From Gammaproteobacteria bacterium (GTDB taxonomy: Bacteria > Pseudomonadota > Gammaproteobacteria > Steroidobacterales > GCA-2729495), in contig JAAERX010000094.1 in the NCBI GenBank assembly GCA_024229935.1, positions 1 to 64,000 of the forward strand: a DNA stretch of 64,000 nucleotides, written 5' to 3'. The notes under the pieces are model-generated. The model was given only the letters and a program-made list of their open reading frames with translations. It was not told where the DNA came from and did no database searches. Shown here one piece after another: positions 1 to 9,343 of the stretch. Made by a program: the position numbers and the translations under genes. Positions within the stretch are counted from its first letter, which is position 1. The number at the start of each line of letters is the position of its first letter.

Positions 1-545
1 ATGTTAGCCGTCAGCTTACGCAGCGCCTGCGACATCAACCGAGCCTGCAAACCCACATGATGGTCACCCATCTCACCCTCAATCTCAGCTTTAGGTGTCA
101 GCGCAGCAACTGAATCAACAACAACCAGATCAACAGCACCAGAACGCACCAGCATGTCGGTAATCTCAAGTGCTTGCTCACCAGTATCCGGCTGTGAAAT
201 CAGCAAGTCATCCAACTTAACGCCCACTTTTTCTGCATACGAAGGATCAAGTGCATGTTCGGCGTCAACAAATGCTGCTGTCCCACCCTGCTTCTGACAT
301 TCAGCAACCACCTGCAGAGTCATTGTGGTCTTACCTGAGGATTCAGGACCATAAATTTCTACAACCCGCCCCTTTGGTAAACCACCGATACCCAGCGCTA
401 CATCCAGCCCCAGACAACCCGTGGAAATAGTTTCAACACCCTGATTAGGACCTGCATCACCCAACCGCATTACCGAGCCTTTACCGAACTGTTTTTCTAT
501 TTGGCCAAGGGCAGCAGCCAGCGCTTTCTTTTTGTTGTCATCCAT
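1..545 (-). CDS. recA: Recombinase RecA, N-terminal part (cut by window edge)
   Basis: RecA polymerises on single-stranded DNA, pairs homologous strands and triggers LexA self-cleavage. The visible 181 codons begin [13 protein letters not shown] and contain the Walker A loop GPESSGKT at residues 66-73 and the [18 protein letters not shown] core; the C-terminal half lies left of the window. The start is the ATG at 545 and matches the usual RecA N-terminus, although no strong ribosome site precedes it. It is the last visible gene of a minus-strand series after thpR, with a 168-base gap. In that gap I found no CTG-N10-CAG pair, so a canonical SOS box is not evident. Identification is certain. 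Confidence 0.97.
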   Translation of the reverse strand, partial: MDDNKKKALAAALGQIEKQFGKGSVMRLGDAGPNQGVETISTGCLGLDVALGIGGLPKGRVVEIYGPESSGKTTMTLQVVAECQKQGGTAAFVDAEHALDPSYAEKVGVKLDDLLISQPDTGEQALEITDMLVRSGAVDLVVVDSVAALTPKAEIEGEMGDHHVGLQARLMSQALRKLTAN

Positions 546-713
546 GTGGGTATCGACTCTGAGCAAAAGTTATGAAGATATAGGTTGGTCTGATTATTCC
601 ACAGTTCAGCGGCACTAACAGCCTTCATTCTTATCAATAGTTAATGAATTTGGAATGAATTCAGATAACAGCAGCAAGCTGGAATCAGTCAGACCCAGGC
701 TTTTCGTTTACGG

Positions 714-1253
714 TCAATCGCCTGCAGCGAACTGTTCCAGCACCGTGTAAACCGGCCCCGTCTCACCCGGTATTGATTGTGCGAGTATAAATGAACTGAC
801 TGGCCAGACGATGGGCCTGTCAAGACGCATTCCAAACCCACCACTGACATCCCGACACAGACTGATATGAGGCTTATAGGGGCGTAATTCCTGCCGGAAG
901 CCAAGGTCAGTAAGCTTATTCCAGATATCATCAACCAGTGCCTCCAGTTCCAGTGGGCAGTGGGAAGGCCCAAGCCAGGCAATACGGGACCGGGGCCAAT
1001 AGCCGGTGCGATCAAGCTGTAACAAGAAACGACGAAATCTTATATCGCTACAGACACGCACAATGTCATTCAGACTAGACGCTGATACTGCACCCAAAAA
1101 AGCCAGGGTTACATGGTAATTGAAGGGCGACACCGGGTTGGCACCAGCAGCTCTTATAGCCCGCTCAGTATCAGTGACAACAAGCTTGCGCACCTCATCA
1201 TCAGGCCACAGTGCAAAAAATAAACGTTTTTTAGCCGACCCAAAATCAGCCAT
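714..1253 (-). CDS. thpR: RNA 2',3'-cyclic phosphodiesterase (2H family)
   Basis: A 2H phosphoesterase of the ThpR/LigT family, which opens RNA 2',3'-cyclic phosphates to 2'-phosphates and can reversibly ligate tRNA halves in vitro. The 179-residue protein shows both hallmark motifs: HVTLAFLG starting at His47 and HISLCR starting at His129. Length is normal for the family. Its ATG overlaps the end of pncC by 8 bases, implying one transcript with translational coupling. The family often sits near pncC and recA in Gammaproteobacteria. The physiological substrate is unknown here. Confidence 0.93.
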   Translation of the reverse strand: MADFGSAKKRLFFALWPDDEVRKLVVTDTERAIRAAGANPVSPFNYHVTLAFLGAVSASSLNDIVRVCSDIRFRRFLLQLDRTGYWPRSRIAWLGPSHCPLELEALVDDIWNKLTDLGFRQELRPYKPHISLCRDVSGGFGMRLDRPIVWPVSSFILAQSIPGETGPVYTVLEQFAAGD

Positions 1254-1740
1254 CTGTCTTTTCCAGATACTCTAAAACACCACGCAATGCGGTGGTTACC
1301 GTCACACGTCGTATCGTATCCCGATCACCATCAAATTGATGGCATTCACTATTTCCCACATGACCACGTAAGGCCCAGGCCATCCATACGGTACCAACAG
1401 GCTTCTCCAGCGTGCCACCATCAGGGCCGGCAATGCCTGTTACAGCCAGCCCAAGACCCGCTCCTGACCGATCAAGTGCGCCACCCACCATGGCCTCTGC
1501 CACCTCACAACTCACCGCACCAAATTTATCCAGAAGCGCCTGATCAACATCCAGCAGATCACGCTTGGCATTATTGCCATAACTGACAAAGCCGTATCCA
1601 AACCAGGCAGAGCTTCCCGGAATATCTGTCAGGTTCTTGGCAATCCAGCCACCGGTACATGACTCAGCCACCGTGATGCTCGCATCACGTTTAGCAAGCT
1701 CACTGGCCAGGCGCTCTATAAGTACATGGTTGACGTTCAC
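1246..1740 (-). CDS. pncC: Nicotinamide-nucleotide amidohydrolase PncC (CinA C-terminal domain protein)
   Basis: Hydrolyses the amide of nicotinamide mononucleotide to recycle it to NaMN for NAD synthesis. The reading frame stays open up to 1998, but similarity to the CinA C-terminal family begins at MNVNHVLIERLASEL, so I place the start at the GTG at 1740, which has GGGGAT about 10 bases upstream. That gives 164 residues, the usual length. Motifs: AESCTGGW at residues 25-32 and VTGIAGPDGG from residue 100. It follows the glycosyltransferase gene by 28 bases and overlaps thpR. It is a stand-alone amidohydrolase without the CinA N-terminal pyrophosphatase domain. Confidence 0.92.
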   Translation of the reverse strand: MNVNHVLIERLASELAKRDASITVAESCTGGWIAKNLTDIPGSSAWFGYGFVSYGNNAKRDLLDVDQALLDKFGAVSCEVAEAMVGGALDRSGAGLGLAVTGIAGPDGGTLEKPVGTVWMAWALRGHVGNSECHQFDGDRDTIRRVTVTTALRGVLEYLEKTDG

Positions 1741-1768
1741 CTGTTTCGCTATCCCCGTTCGGATCCGT

Positions 1769-2851
1769 TTAGCCCAGTAATTCCTGGTACACATCAAGAT
1801 TACCTGACACCATAACCTCTGGGGAAAAATTCTGGCTGACATAGGTAAATCCAGCTGCCCCCATGCGGGCACGCAAATCACTATCCACAAGCAACAGGCA
1901 CAGTGCTTCTGCCAGTGCTGCCGGGTTCCCGGGTGGCACCAATAGTGCGGAATCTTGCTCAGACACAGCCTCTGGTATGCCACCTGCCCGGCTTGCAACT
2001 ACAGGAACACTGGCTGCCTGTGCCTCCAGCAAACAAATTCCCAATCCTTCTTTAAGTGCTGGATGCACCAGCACATCTGCCCGGCCCAGAAAATGGCGTA
2101 AATCTTTACGAAAACCCGCAAACTGCACAGTTGACTCCAGTCCTGCCTGCTGCACTGCTGCCCGAAGCGTTTGCTCCTCCGGTCCCTGCCCCAATAACAC
2201 CAGCCGCGCTTGGGGACAGGCCTTAACCACTGCCAACCATGCCTCCAGCAAATCTGTATGCCCCTTACGGGAAATAAACTGGGCAGCACAAACCACAACC
2301 TTATGCTCCTTAGCCAGGCCAAAGGCCTCCAGAAACTGCCCACGACTCCAGTCTGGCTGACAATCTTCTGGCTGAATGACACTACGAACTACCCGGATAC
2401 GCTCAGCACCCACACCATCCATGATGAGTTGCTGACGTATAGCCTCCGAAATAGCAATGACCCTTTTATACACACGGTATTTCAATGCGCCCAGCAACGG
2501 CAGTTCTGGGTTATCCACCCGCCGGGTCAAGACAGCAGGCACACCCACACGGTGAGCCGCCCGACCACCCCACAAATCAGCACCACGACGACTATGTACA
2601 TGCACAAGATCAGGCTGTGATTGCTTCAGCCAGCGACTAAACCGGCCTGCAAAGCTGACATCCAGATCCCCCCGCATAGGCAGAGTGACCACATTAATCG
2701 CACGGGTATCAACTGCGGTTGAGACAGCACTATCCGGCGGACATACCAGTGTGGTCTGTATGCCCTTTTGAGCCAGTCCATCCAGCAGCATCAATACCTG
2801 GCGTGCACCACCATAAAGATGCCGTCCTGTTTCAAGGTGAACTATGTGCAT
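1769..2851 (-). CDS. Glycosyltransferase family 4 protein
   Basis: A GT-B fold retaining glycosyltransferase of 360 residues. The N-terminal Rossmann half starts MHIVHLETGRHLYGGA with the glycine-rich acceptor loop. The C-terminal half has the donor-binding EX7E motif (Glu268 and Glu276 in EGLGICLLE), followed by VPVVASRAGGIPE. No signal peptide or membrane segment is seen, so it is probably cytoplasmic or peripheral. Sugar donor and acceptor cannot be told from sequence. LPS core or envelope glycan synthesis is a guess based on similar proteins. It heads the minus-strand series ahead of pncC-thpR-recA and is divergent from mutS with 133 bases between. Confidence 0.88.
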   Translation of the reverse strand: MHIVHLETGRHLYGGARQVLMLLDGLAQKGIQTTLVCPPDSAVSTAVDTRAINVVTLPMRGDLDVSFAGRFSRWLKQSQPDLVHVHSRRGADLWGGRAAHRVGVPAVLTRRVDNPELPLLGALKYRVYKRVIAISEAIRQQLIMDGVGAERIRVVRSVIQPEDCQPDWSRGQFLEAFGLAKEHKVVVCAAQFISRKGHTDLLEAWLAVVKACPQARLVLLGQGPEEQTLRAAVQQAGLESTVQFAGFRKDLRHFLGRADVLVHPALKEGLGICLLEAQAASVPVVASRAGGIPEAVSEQDSALLVPPGNPAALAEALCLLLVDSDLRARMGAAGFTYVSQNFSPEVMVSGNLDVYQELLG

Positions 2852-2984
2852 ATATTCAAAGATATGTCCGGGTAGTTAAGCTCCGCAGCATAAACGAGAT
2901 TGATGCTACACGTCACAGCAGAACAATGCTCTGCTAGTATGCAGCTTAAACAGACTTAACAAAACGGACACACAAGAACCAATA

Positions 2985-5558
2985 ATGGTCGCCGTAGCTA
3001 AAGAACAGACACATACGCCCATGATGACGCAGTACCTGCGCATTAAGGCTGAGCACCCGGATATGCTCGTGTTCTACCGTATGGGTGACTTCTATGAGTT
3101 GTTTTATGACGATGCCAGGCGTGCTGCTGAACTGATTGATATCACCCTGACCTCTCGGGGCAAATCTGCCGGCCAGCCCATCCCCATGGCGGGCATTCCT
3201 TATCATGCAGCCGACAACTATCTTGTTCGACTGGTGCGTAAGGGTGAGTCAGTCGCCATTGTTGAGCAGACAGGTGACCCAAAAACCAGCAAAGGCCCGG
3301 TTGAGCGCAAGGTCATGCGCATTGTCACACCAGGCACACTGACAGATGAAGCATTACTCGAGTCGCATCAGGAGAACCTGATCGCTGCTGTATTTGCTGA
3401 AGCTAACCACTTTGGCCTGGCCTGGCTGGAACTCAGCACCGGTCAGTTTAGTGTTACTGAAGCAGATTCCCTGGCAACTCTGGAAGCTGAACTTACCCGC
3501 TTAAAACCCGCCGAGTTACTAGTAGAGGAGTCACTGGTAGACAGTAACACCATAAGTAACCGCCCTGGCTTAAAACGACTACCTCCCTGGGATTTTGAAG
3601 CCGATACCGCACACCGCAGTTTATGCGCACAATTTGGCACTAAAGATTTATCCGGTTTTGGCTGTGCGGATCTGGGTACTGCAATCTGTGCCGCAGGCGC
3701 TTTGCTTAATTTTGTAAAAAATACGCAGCGAACGGCCCTGCCTCATCTGACCAGCATGACCGCTGAACAACGTTCCGATGCATTACTGATGGATGCAGCT
3801 ACCCGACGCAACCTTGAACTTGATCAAAGCCTGGTTGGTCGTCATGAGCACACCCTCGCTGGCGTGATGGATCACTGCACAACATCAATGGGCAGTCGCT
3901 TATTACGCCGCTGGATCAACCGCCCCCTGCGTGACCACAAAGTTCTACAACAACGCTATAAAGCAGTAGCAGCACTACATAATGGTGGCTACACCGCACT
4001 TGCAGAACTATTAAACGAGATAGGAGACCTGGAACGTATCCTGTCACGCGTGGCACTTGGTAGTGCCCGGCCCCGTGATTTGGCTCATCTGCGCAATGGC
4101 CTGCAACTTTTACCTGATCTTAAAGCAACCTTGGATGCCAACCGCTCAGGATTACTGAGCCAGCTAGCCATTGATATGGGCGACCATACGCTGACACTGC
4201 AGTTACTTAAGCGCGCCATCATTGCAGAACCGCCCATGCTGATCCGTGATGGTGGCGTTATTAAAGAAGGTTATGACGAAGAACTTGATCAGCTACGCGC
4301 ACTCAGCACAAATGCCGATGGATTCCTGACCAACCTTGAACAAAACGAACGTGACCGCACCGGCATCAGCACACTGAAAGTCGGTTACAACCGAGTACAC
4401 GGTTACTTTATAGAAATCAGTAAAGGCCAGGCTGACAAGGCGCCCGAAAACTACATCCGACGTCAGACCCTGAAGGGCGCTGAACGCTACATCACACCAG
4501 AACTGAAAAGCTTTGAAGATCAGGTGTTGAGTGCCCGTGAACGTTCACTGGCACGGGAAAAAATGCTCTATGAGCAACTGCTGACACTGCATCTGGATGT
4601 ACTCAATGAACTACAGCTTATGGCCCAGGCTATAGCTACAACCGATGTACTGACAAACCTTGCAGAACGGGCTGTAACACTTGAGTACACCCAACCCAAA
4701 CTTACAGACCAACCGGGTATAAAAATCAAAGGTGGGCGCCACAGCGTCGTTGAGCAGGTCATAGCAGACCCTTTTATTGCCAATGATCTGGATATGCACA
4801 ATAAACGTCGTCTACTAATTATTACCGGCCCCAATATGGGCGGTAAATCAACTTACATGCGCCAGACCGCACTTATTGCACTACTGGCACATATAGGCAG
4901 CTTTGTTCCTGCTGAATTGGTTGAAATTGGCCCGGTAGACAGAATTTTTACTCGTGTAGGTGCTGCCGATGATTTATCGGGTGGGCGCTCAACCTTCATG
5001 GTTGAAATGACCGAGACTGCCAACATCCTGCATAACGCTACCAACCACAGCCTGGTACTAATGGATGAAATTGGTCGGGGAACCAGCACCTTTGATGGCC
5101 TATCACTGGCATGGGCCACCGCTCATTACATCGGCAAACATGTTGGTGCATTTACATTATTTGCCACTCATTATTTTGAACTAACATCTTTAGCAGATGA
5201 AATTGAAGCCACCGTCAATGTGCATCTTGATGCTACAGAACATGCAGGACAGCTGATCTTTATGCACACCGTTAAGGAAGGCCCAGCAAACCAAAGCTAC
5301 GGATTACAAGTTGCTGCACTGGCCGGTGTACCCAGAGAGGTCATTACATCCGCTGAAAAGTACCTGCGAATACTTGAAGCACAGTCATTAAATAATGATG
5401 CAGTAATAACTACAAATGAAACAGCGCCATTGTTTGACCTTGCCCCACCCACCTCACCCAATGACCACTTAAGCAATGAATTGGCTAAGCTGAACCCGGA
5501 CAATATGACACCAAAGCAGGCACTGGACACACTGTACCGGCTGAAGAAAAAGGCTTAA
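2985..5558 (+). CDS. mutS: DNA mismatch repair ATPase MutS
   Basis: MutS recognises base mismatches and small loops and recruits MutL. The 857-residue protein has normal length. The N-terminal mismatch reader GDFYELF (Phe-Tyr-Glu wedge) is near residue 37, the Walker [11 protein letters not shown] lies around residues 614-623, followed by [14 protein letters not shown] (Walker B and signature) and the [10 protein letters not shown] switch. The C-terminus ends in a helical tail as in the MutS1 tetramer form. An inner ATG is possible (MMTQYLRIK), but the first ATG gives a normal N-terminus. It is a single plus-strand gene between two minus-strand blocks, ending 4 bases before the stop of the hydrolase. 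Confidence 0.98.
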   Translation: MVAVAKEQTHTPMMTQYLRIKAEHPDMLVFYRMGDFYELFYDDARRAAELIDITLTSRGKSAGQPIPMAGIPYHAADNYLVRLVRKGESVAIVEQTGDPKTSKGPVERKVMRIVTPGTLTDEALLESHQENLIAAVFAEANHFGLAWLELSTGQFSVTEADSLATLEAELTRLKPAELLVEESLVDSNTISNRPGLKRLPPWDFEADTAHRSLCAQFGTKDLSGFGCADLGTAICAAGALLNFVKNTQRTALPHLTSMTAEQRSDALLMDAATRRNLELDQSLVGRHEHTLAGVMDHCTTSMGSRLLRRWINRPLRDHKVLQQRYKAVAALHNGGYTALAELLNEIGDLERILSRVALGSARPRDLAHLRNGLQLLPDLKATLDANRSGLLSQLAIDMGDHTLTLQLLKRAIIAEPPMLIRDGGVIKEGYDEELDQLRALSTNADGFLTNLEQNERDRTGISTLKVGYNRVHGYFIEISKGQADKAPENYIRRQTLKGAERYITPELKSFEDQVLSARERSLAREKMLYEQLLTLHLDVLNELQLMAQAIATTDVLTNLAERAVTLEYTQPKLTDQPGIKIKGGRHSVVEQVIADPFIANDLDMHNKRRLLIITGPNMGGKSTYMRQTALIALLAHIGSFVPAELVEIGPVDRIFTRVGAADDLSGGRSTFMVEMTETANILHNATNHSLVLMDEIGRGTSTFDGLSLAWATAHYIGKHVGAFTLFATHYFELTSLADEIEATVNVHLDATEHAGQLIFMHTVKEGPANQSYGLQVAALAGVPREVITSAEKYLRILEAQSLNNDAVITTNETAPLFDLAPPTSPNDHLSNELAKLNPDNMTPKQALDTLYRLKKKA

Positions 5559-5562
5559 ATAG

Positions 5563-6192
5563 TTAGCGGGTAAATTTACCCTGCCGGATAAAACTGACAC
5601 ATTGTCTGGCAACAGCTGCTGATAATACCAGTCCCGTATGACCCACATTTATTTCCAGATGATCATCTATGCCTGGCAAACAGGTTTCAGCCAAGCTCAC
5701 CATTCCATCATTTGGCCGTGGCAACTGAGTAATAATGCTGCCTAATCCCAGAGACCGGGTACCGGCAATCACACCTACTGTTTGTAGCCCTGACCAGCTA
5801 TCCAGGGGGTTTTCAAAAACAGCTTGCGGCAGGGTTTTACCCAGGATGGCTCGACCTGAAGCAAAGCGTAGAAAGTGACGCCCGGCAAAACTATCCACCA
5901 GCGGTGAGCCAAGGCAAACAACCTTGTCGATGGGCAAATCCGGATAACATTGCAGGGCTTGCAAAGACAACACACCACCCAGACTATGTCCTATGAGGTG
6001 AGTAGCTTGCCCACACTGTTCTCGTATAAAGTGAGCAAGACGTTCACAGTTATATTCCAGTGATTTACTCACCATTCGATACTTAAACTGCTCAACATGG
6101 AACCCTGCTAAACGCAGGCGGCGTTTAAGCAAAAACATCTCAGCACCGGTCATCCACTGCCCATGAACCAGGATGATAGTGTCTTTAGACAT
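5563..6192 (-). CDS. Alpha/beta hydrolase, lipase-like
   Basis: A small cytoplasmic alpha/beta hydrolase of about 209 residues. The N-terminal strand ILVHGQWM carries the oxyanion-hole HG pair, and the nucleophile elbow GHSLGG is at residues 68-73 with Ser70. A late VGHTGLVLS supplies a likely catalytic His. No signal peptide is visible, so it is probably intracellular. The closest type is the PGAP1/lipase-class esterase group, but the substrate cannot be predicted. I start it at the ATG at 6192; a TTG two codons upstream is also open. It lies 24 bases downstream of aspS's mirror end and is convergent with mutS. Confidence 0.8.
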   Translation of the reverse strand: MSKDTIILVHGQWMTGAEMFLLKRRLRLAGFHVEQFKYRMVSKSLEYNCERLAHFIREQCGQATHLIGHSLGGVLSLQALQCYPDLPIDKVVCLGSPLVDSFAGRHFLRFASGRAILGKTLPQAVFENPLDSWSGLQTVGVIAGTRSLGLGSIITQLPRPNDGMVSLAETCLPGIDDHLEINVGHTGLVLSAAVARQCVSFIRQGKFTR

Positions 6193-6216
6193 AGACAAAT
6201 AAATAGAAGGTCAGGA

Positions 6217-7989
6217 TCAATTCTGTTCCGTCTTACGCAGACGAATACCTACCTCACGCAACTGTTGCTGAGAAACCTCACCCGGTGCATCCGTAAGTAA
6301 ACAGCTAGCTGACTGTGTTTTTGGAAAGGCAATCACATCACGAATACTTTCTGCACCTGCCATCAGCATAATAAGTCGATCAAGACCAAATGCGATACCA
6401 CCATGAGGCGGGCAACCGTACTTGAGTGCCTTCAGTAAAAAGCCAAACTTGGTTTCCGCTTCTTCAGGCTCTATACCCAATACATCAAATACTGCTGATT
6501 GCATTTGTTCATCATGTATACGAATAGAACCGCCACCAACCTCAGTACCATTTAGAACCATGTCGTAAGCTCGTGACCCAGCTTTACCCGGATCATTACG
6601 TAATGCATCCGCGTCAGCACTGTCAGGGGCCGTAAAGGGATGATGCAGGGCGCTCCAGCGACCTTCCTTTTCATCTCTTTCAAATAATGGGAAGTCGACA
6701 ACCCAGAGCGGACTCCAGTCACCTTCAACCAGACCGCGATCATGCCCCAGTTTTTCACGCAATGCGCCCAGTGCATCACACACTACTGTACGTTTATCAG
6801 CACCAAAAAATACAATATCACCCGCCGCCAGCTGCAGACGATCAATAATGCCCTGCACTGTTTCATCCGGCAGGAACTTCAGTATGGGTGACTGCAATCC
6901 ATCACGACCTGCTGCAGGATCATTTACCTTGATATAAGCCAGGCCCTTCGCACCATAGCGACTAACAAACTCGGTATAACCATCAATATCCTTACGTGAA
7001 AGTTCCGCCCCACCGGTTAGCTTAAGCGCTGCAACCCGTCCTTCAGGGTCAGCGGCTGGTCCAGCAAAAACCTTAAACTCAACGCCATCCATTAAGTCTG
7101 CAACATCCACCAGTTCAAGAGGGATGCGCAAATCAGGTTTATCGCTGCCAAAGCGCTCCATAGCTTCATGCCAGCCCAACCGCGGGAATGGTTGTGGCAG
7201 CTCTACAGCTATAGCCTCAACAAATAACTGGCACATCAGGCCTTCCATCATTGTCATGATGTCTTCTTCATCGACGAATGACATCTCAATATCAAGCTGG
7301 GTAAATTCAGGTTGCCGGTCGGCACGCAAGTCTTCATCACGGAAGCAACGTGCAATCTGATAGTAACGATCCATGCCGGACATCATGAGTAACTGCTTGA
7401 ACAGCTGGGGTGACTGTGGCAAAGCAAAGAATTTCCCTGGCTGGGTACGACTGGGTACTACATAGTCACGCGCACCCTCAGGGGTAGCACGGGTCAGTAT
7501 GGGTGTTTCAATATCAAGAAACCCATTTTCATCAAGAAAACTCCGCATACTTCGGGTTACCCGGTGGCGCAGCTTCAACCGCTCAGTCATTTCCTCGCGG
7601 CGCAGGTCCAGATACCTGTACTGCAAGCGTAAATCCTCATGCGGTTTTTCATCATGATGGAAAGGCGGTGTCTCAGCAGCATTTAGTATGGTCAGTTCAG
7701 TTGCCAACACCTCAATCTCACCACTGGGCATGTTGGGATTAATCGTGCCTTCCGGTCGAGGCCTGACCTTACCCTTGATAGCCAGCACAAACTCACTGCG
7801 GATGCGCTCTGCCTGAGCAAACAGCTCAGCCGTATCAGGGTCACAAACAACCTGCAAAATACCCTCACGGTCACGCAGATCAATAAAAATAACGCCCCCA
7901 TGATCGCGGCGGCGATGTACCCAGCCGGTAACGGCAATTTCTTCACCGGTCAGAGTTGCATTGAGATCACCACAGTAGTGTGTGCGCAT
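6217..7989 (-). CDS. aspS: Aspartate-tRNA ligase
   Basis: A class II aminoacyl-tRNA synthetase that charges tRNA-Asp (and tRNA-Asn if non-discriminating). The 590 residues match the bacterial-type enzyme: N-terminal OB fold for the anticodon ([21 protein letters not shown]), class II motif 2 ([20 protein letters not shown]), the bacterial GAD insertion domain in the middle, and motif 3 ([13 protein letters not shown]) near the C-terminus. The ATG at 7989 gives the canonical MRTHYCGDL start. The next gene on the strand is the alpha/beta hydrolase 24 bases on; the DUF502 gene lies upstream, and the three likely share a transcript. Confidence 0.98.
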   Translation of the reverse strand: MRTHYCGDLNATLTGEEIAVTGWVHRRRDHGGVIFIDLRDREGILQVVCDPDTAELFAQAERIRSEFVLAIKGKVRPRPEGTINPNMPSGEIEVLATELTILNAAETPPFHHDEKPHEDLRLQYRYLDLRREEMTERLKLRHRVTRSMRSFLDENGFLDIETPILTRATPEGARDYVVPSRTQPGKFFALPQSPQLFKQLLMMSGMDRYYQIARCFRDEDLRADRQPEFTQLDIEMSFVDEEDIMTMMEGLMCQLFVEAIAVELPQPFPRLGWHEAMERFGSDKPDLRIPLELVDVADLMDGVEFKVFAGPAADPEGRVAALKLTGGAELSRKDIDGYTEFVSRYGAKGLAYIKVNDPAAGRDGLQSPILKFLPDETVQGIIDRLQLAAGDIVFFGADKRTVVCDALGALREKLGHDRGLVEGDWSPLWVVDFPLFERDEKEGRWSALHHPFTAPDSADADALRNDPGKAGSRAYDMVLNGTEVGGGSIRIHDEQMQSAVFDVLGIEPEEAETKFGFLLKALKYGCPPHGGIAFGLDRLIMLMAGAESIRDVIAFPKTQSASCLLTDAPGEVSQQQLREVGIRLRKTEQN

Positions 7990-8116
7990 TATTTATGTAG
8001 TCCGAAAATCTGGTCCGAAAACCGGGTAAAAAGCTAAGCCTGCTATCTGGCTGACTTGTCAGCCGGGAAAGGCCGAGGATGTTAAGGCCGCAGCGGGTGT
8101 TTCGCAACCGTGTCCA

Positions 8117-8728
8117 TCAGACCCGGCCGTTCCAGTCAGGCACAACCACGCCCAGAGATACCACCATTTTTACTGCCTCTTCTACCTGCATATCAAGCAC
8201 AATCACATCCTTTTTGGGCACAATAATCATGACACCGGAGGTAGGATTAGGCGTGGTTGGGACAAAAACACAGATAACCTCTTCTCCAGTACGGGCCTGT
8301 ACCTCACCAAGACTGGTTGAGGTCTGAAAGCAGAGACTGTAGAGCCCCTTACGCGGGTACTCAATCAACAACACCTCTTTAAACGACTCAGTGTTATCAG
8401 TCAGCACCACCTCTGCAAAACTTTTGGCAGCGGAATAAACCGACCGTACCAGTGGAATCCGTTGCAGGATTGACTCCCAGATATTCACCAACTTGCGGCC
8501 AAAAAAATTGGCTGCAAGCACCCCGGTAATCAGCAACACCATCAGTGTCAGCACGATCCCCAGACCGGGGATATGCATGTTAAGCAAGGTATCAGGGCGG
8601 TAATCCAGAGGCAGCAGTAACAAGCTGCGATCCACAAAGTCGACCATGAACTTCACAAGAAATGCTGTGATGCCGAGTGGAAGCCAGACCAGTAAGCCCG
8701 TCACTATATAGGTGCGGAAACGTTTCAT
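8117..8728 (-). CDS. DUF502 family membrane protein
   Basis: A 203-residue conserved membrane protein of the DUF502 family. It starts MKRFRTYIVTGLLVWLPLGITAF with a first membrane segment at about residues 7-28. A second segment is near residues 55-75 (LGIVLTLMVLLITGVLAANFFG). The rest is a soluble beta-rich region including VFVPTTPNPTSGVMIIV. Function is unknown; the family often lies beside aspS in Proteobacteria, as here (127 bases upstream of aspS). The N-terminus is short and positively charged, suggesting it starts in the cytoplasm. Confidence 0.88.
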   Translation of the reverse strand: MKRFRTYIVTGLLVWLPLGITAFLVKFMVDFVDRSLLLLPLDYRPDTLLNMHIPGLGIVLTLMVLLITGVLAANFFGRKLVNIWESILQRIPLVRSVYSAAKSFAEVVLTDNTESFKEVLLIEYPRKGLYSLCFQTSTSLGEVQARTGEEVICVFVPTTPNPTSGVMIIVPKKDVIVLDMQVEEAVKMVVSLGVVVPDWNGRV

Positions 8729-8855
8729 GTGGAGCTCAATTCTATTTGTGTATGGGTGCCAGTCATAGCTTTATAGCTTAATTCACTGGTTATTCCATAG
8801 GTATTTACAGTCAATCATATCCAACAGGCTATAACGAACACCATAAAAAATATAG

Positions 8856-9188
8856 CTAATCTGATGACCCACCCGCTGGCTTATTACCAGCAGATGATTT
8901 GCTGTCTGATTTTGCGCCAAGCTTTTTGGCACCTTTGTCCGGTTTTTTGTCTGTCCCCTTTTCTGCAGCCTTACCATCAGTGCCGCCTGCAAGGTTACGC
9001 TGGTTCTTATCTTTAAAATCTGTCTCATACCAACCACCACCCTTAAGGCGAAAATTTGGTGCGGATACCAGCTTACGCAACTCAGACTGACCACAATCAG
9101 GACAATCAGTGAGCGGCTCATCACTCATCTTTTGCAGCGCATCAAATACGTGCTCGCATTCCCCACACTGATATTCATAAATTGGCAT
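8856..9188 (-). CDS. FmdB family zinc ribbon protein
   Basis: A small protein of 110 residues. The N-terminal zinc ribbon has two cysteine pairs, CGEC near residue 8 and CPDC near residue 31, typical of the FmdB/CxxC-CxxC regulatory-protein family. The C-terminal half is a low-complexity Lys/Gly/Ser/Asp tail, probably disordered. The open frame extends ten codons further, but the ATG at 9188 gives the family's MPIYEYQC start and has GGAG seven bases upstream, so I chose it. A 7-bp hairpin lies directly before that ribosome site. Function is not established; the family is commonly found close to aspS. Confidence 0.88.
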   Translation of the reverse strand: MPIYEYQCGECEHVFDALQKMSDEPLTDCPDCGQSELRKLVSAPNFRLKGGGWYETDFKDKNQRNLAGGTDGKAAEKGTDKKPDKGAKKLGAKSDSKSSAGNKPAGGSSD

Positions 9189-9199
9189 GCATGTGCTCC

Positions 9200-9218
9200 G
9201 TGAACCCGAACGGTTCAC
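9200..9218 (-). promoter_or_regulatory. Perfect 7-bp hairpin before the FmdB-type gene
   Basis: GTGAACC and GGTTCAC pair around a 5-base loop, ending a base or two before the GGAG ribosome site of the zinc-ribbon gene. It has no T tract, so it is not a typical terminator; it could shield or position the ribosome site. Inference from sequence only. Confidence 0.4.
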
Positions 9219-9343
9219 CTATCTCTCAGAACCTGCCTCCCGAGAGTCTCAGGGCGCTCTATTTAAGTAAGTCAGACAGAAAAATCAAGTTTCGGGCGAA
9301 AATACCCGGTTAATCAGGTGCTATTAAGCCCTCAGGCAGTTAC

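Noticed and set aside
1246-1998. A 250-codon version of PncC
   Set aside because: The extra N-terminal 86 codons overlap the GT4 gene by 230 bases and show no family similarity; the GTG at 1740 fits the family.
4568-5119. Minus-strand frames of 62-88 codons within mutS
   Set aside because: Shadow frames opposite a well-conserved gene, no recognisable domains or ribosome sites.
9219-9343. Terminator for clpB (CGGG/CCCG hairpin)
   Set aside because: Only a 4-bp stem, and the following T-rich run is not adjacent.
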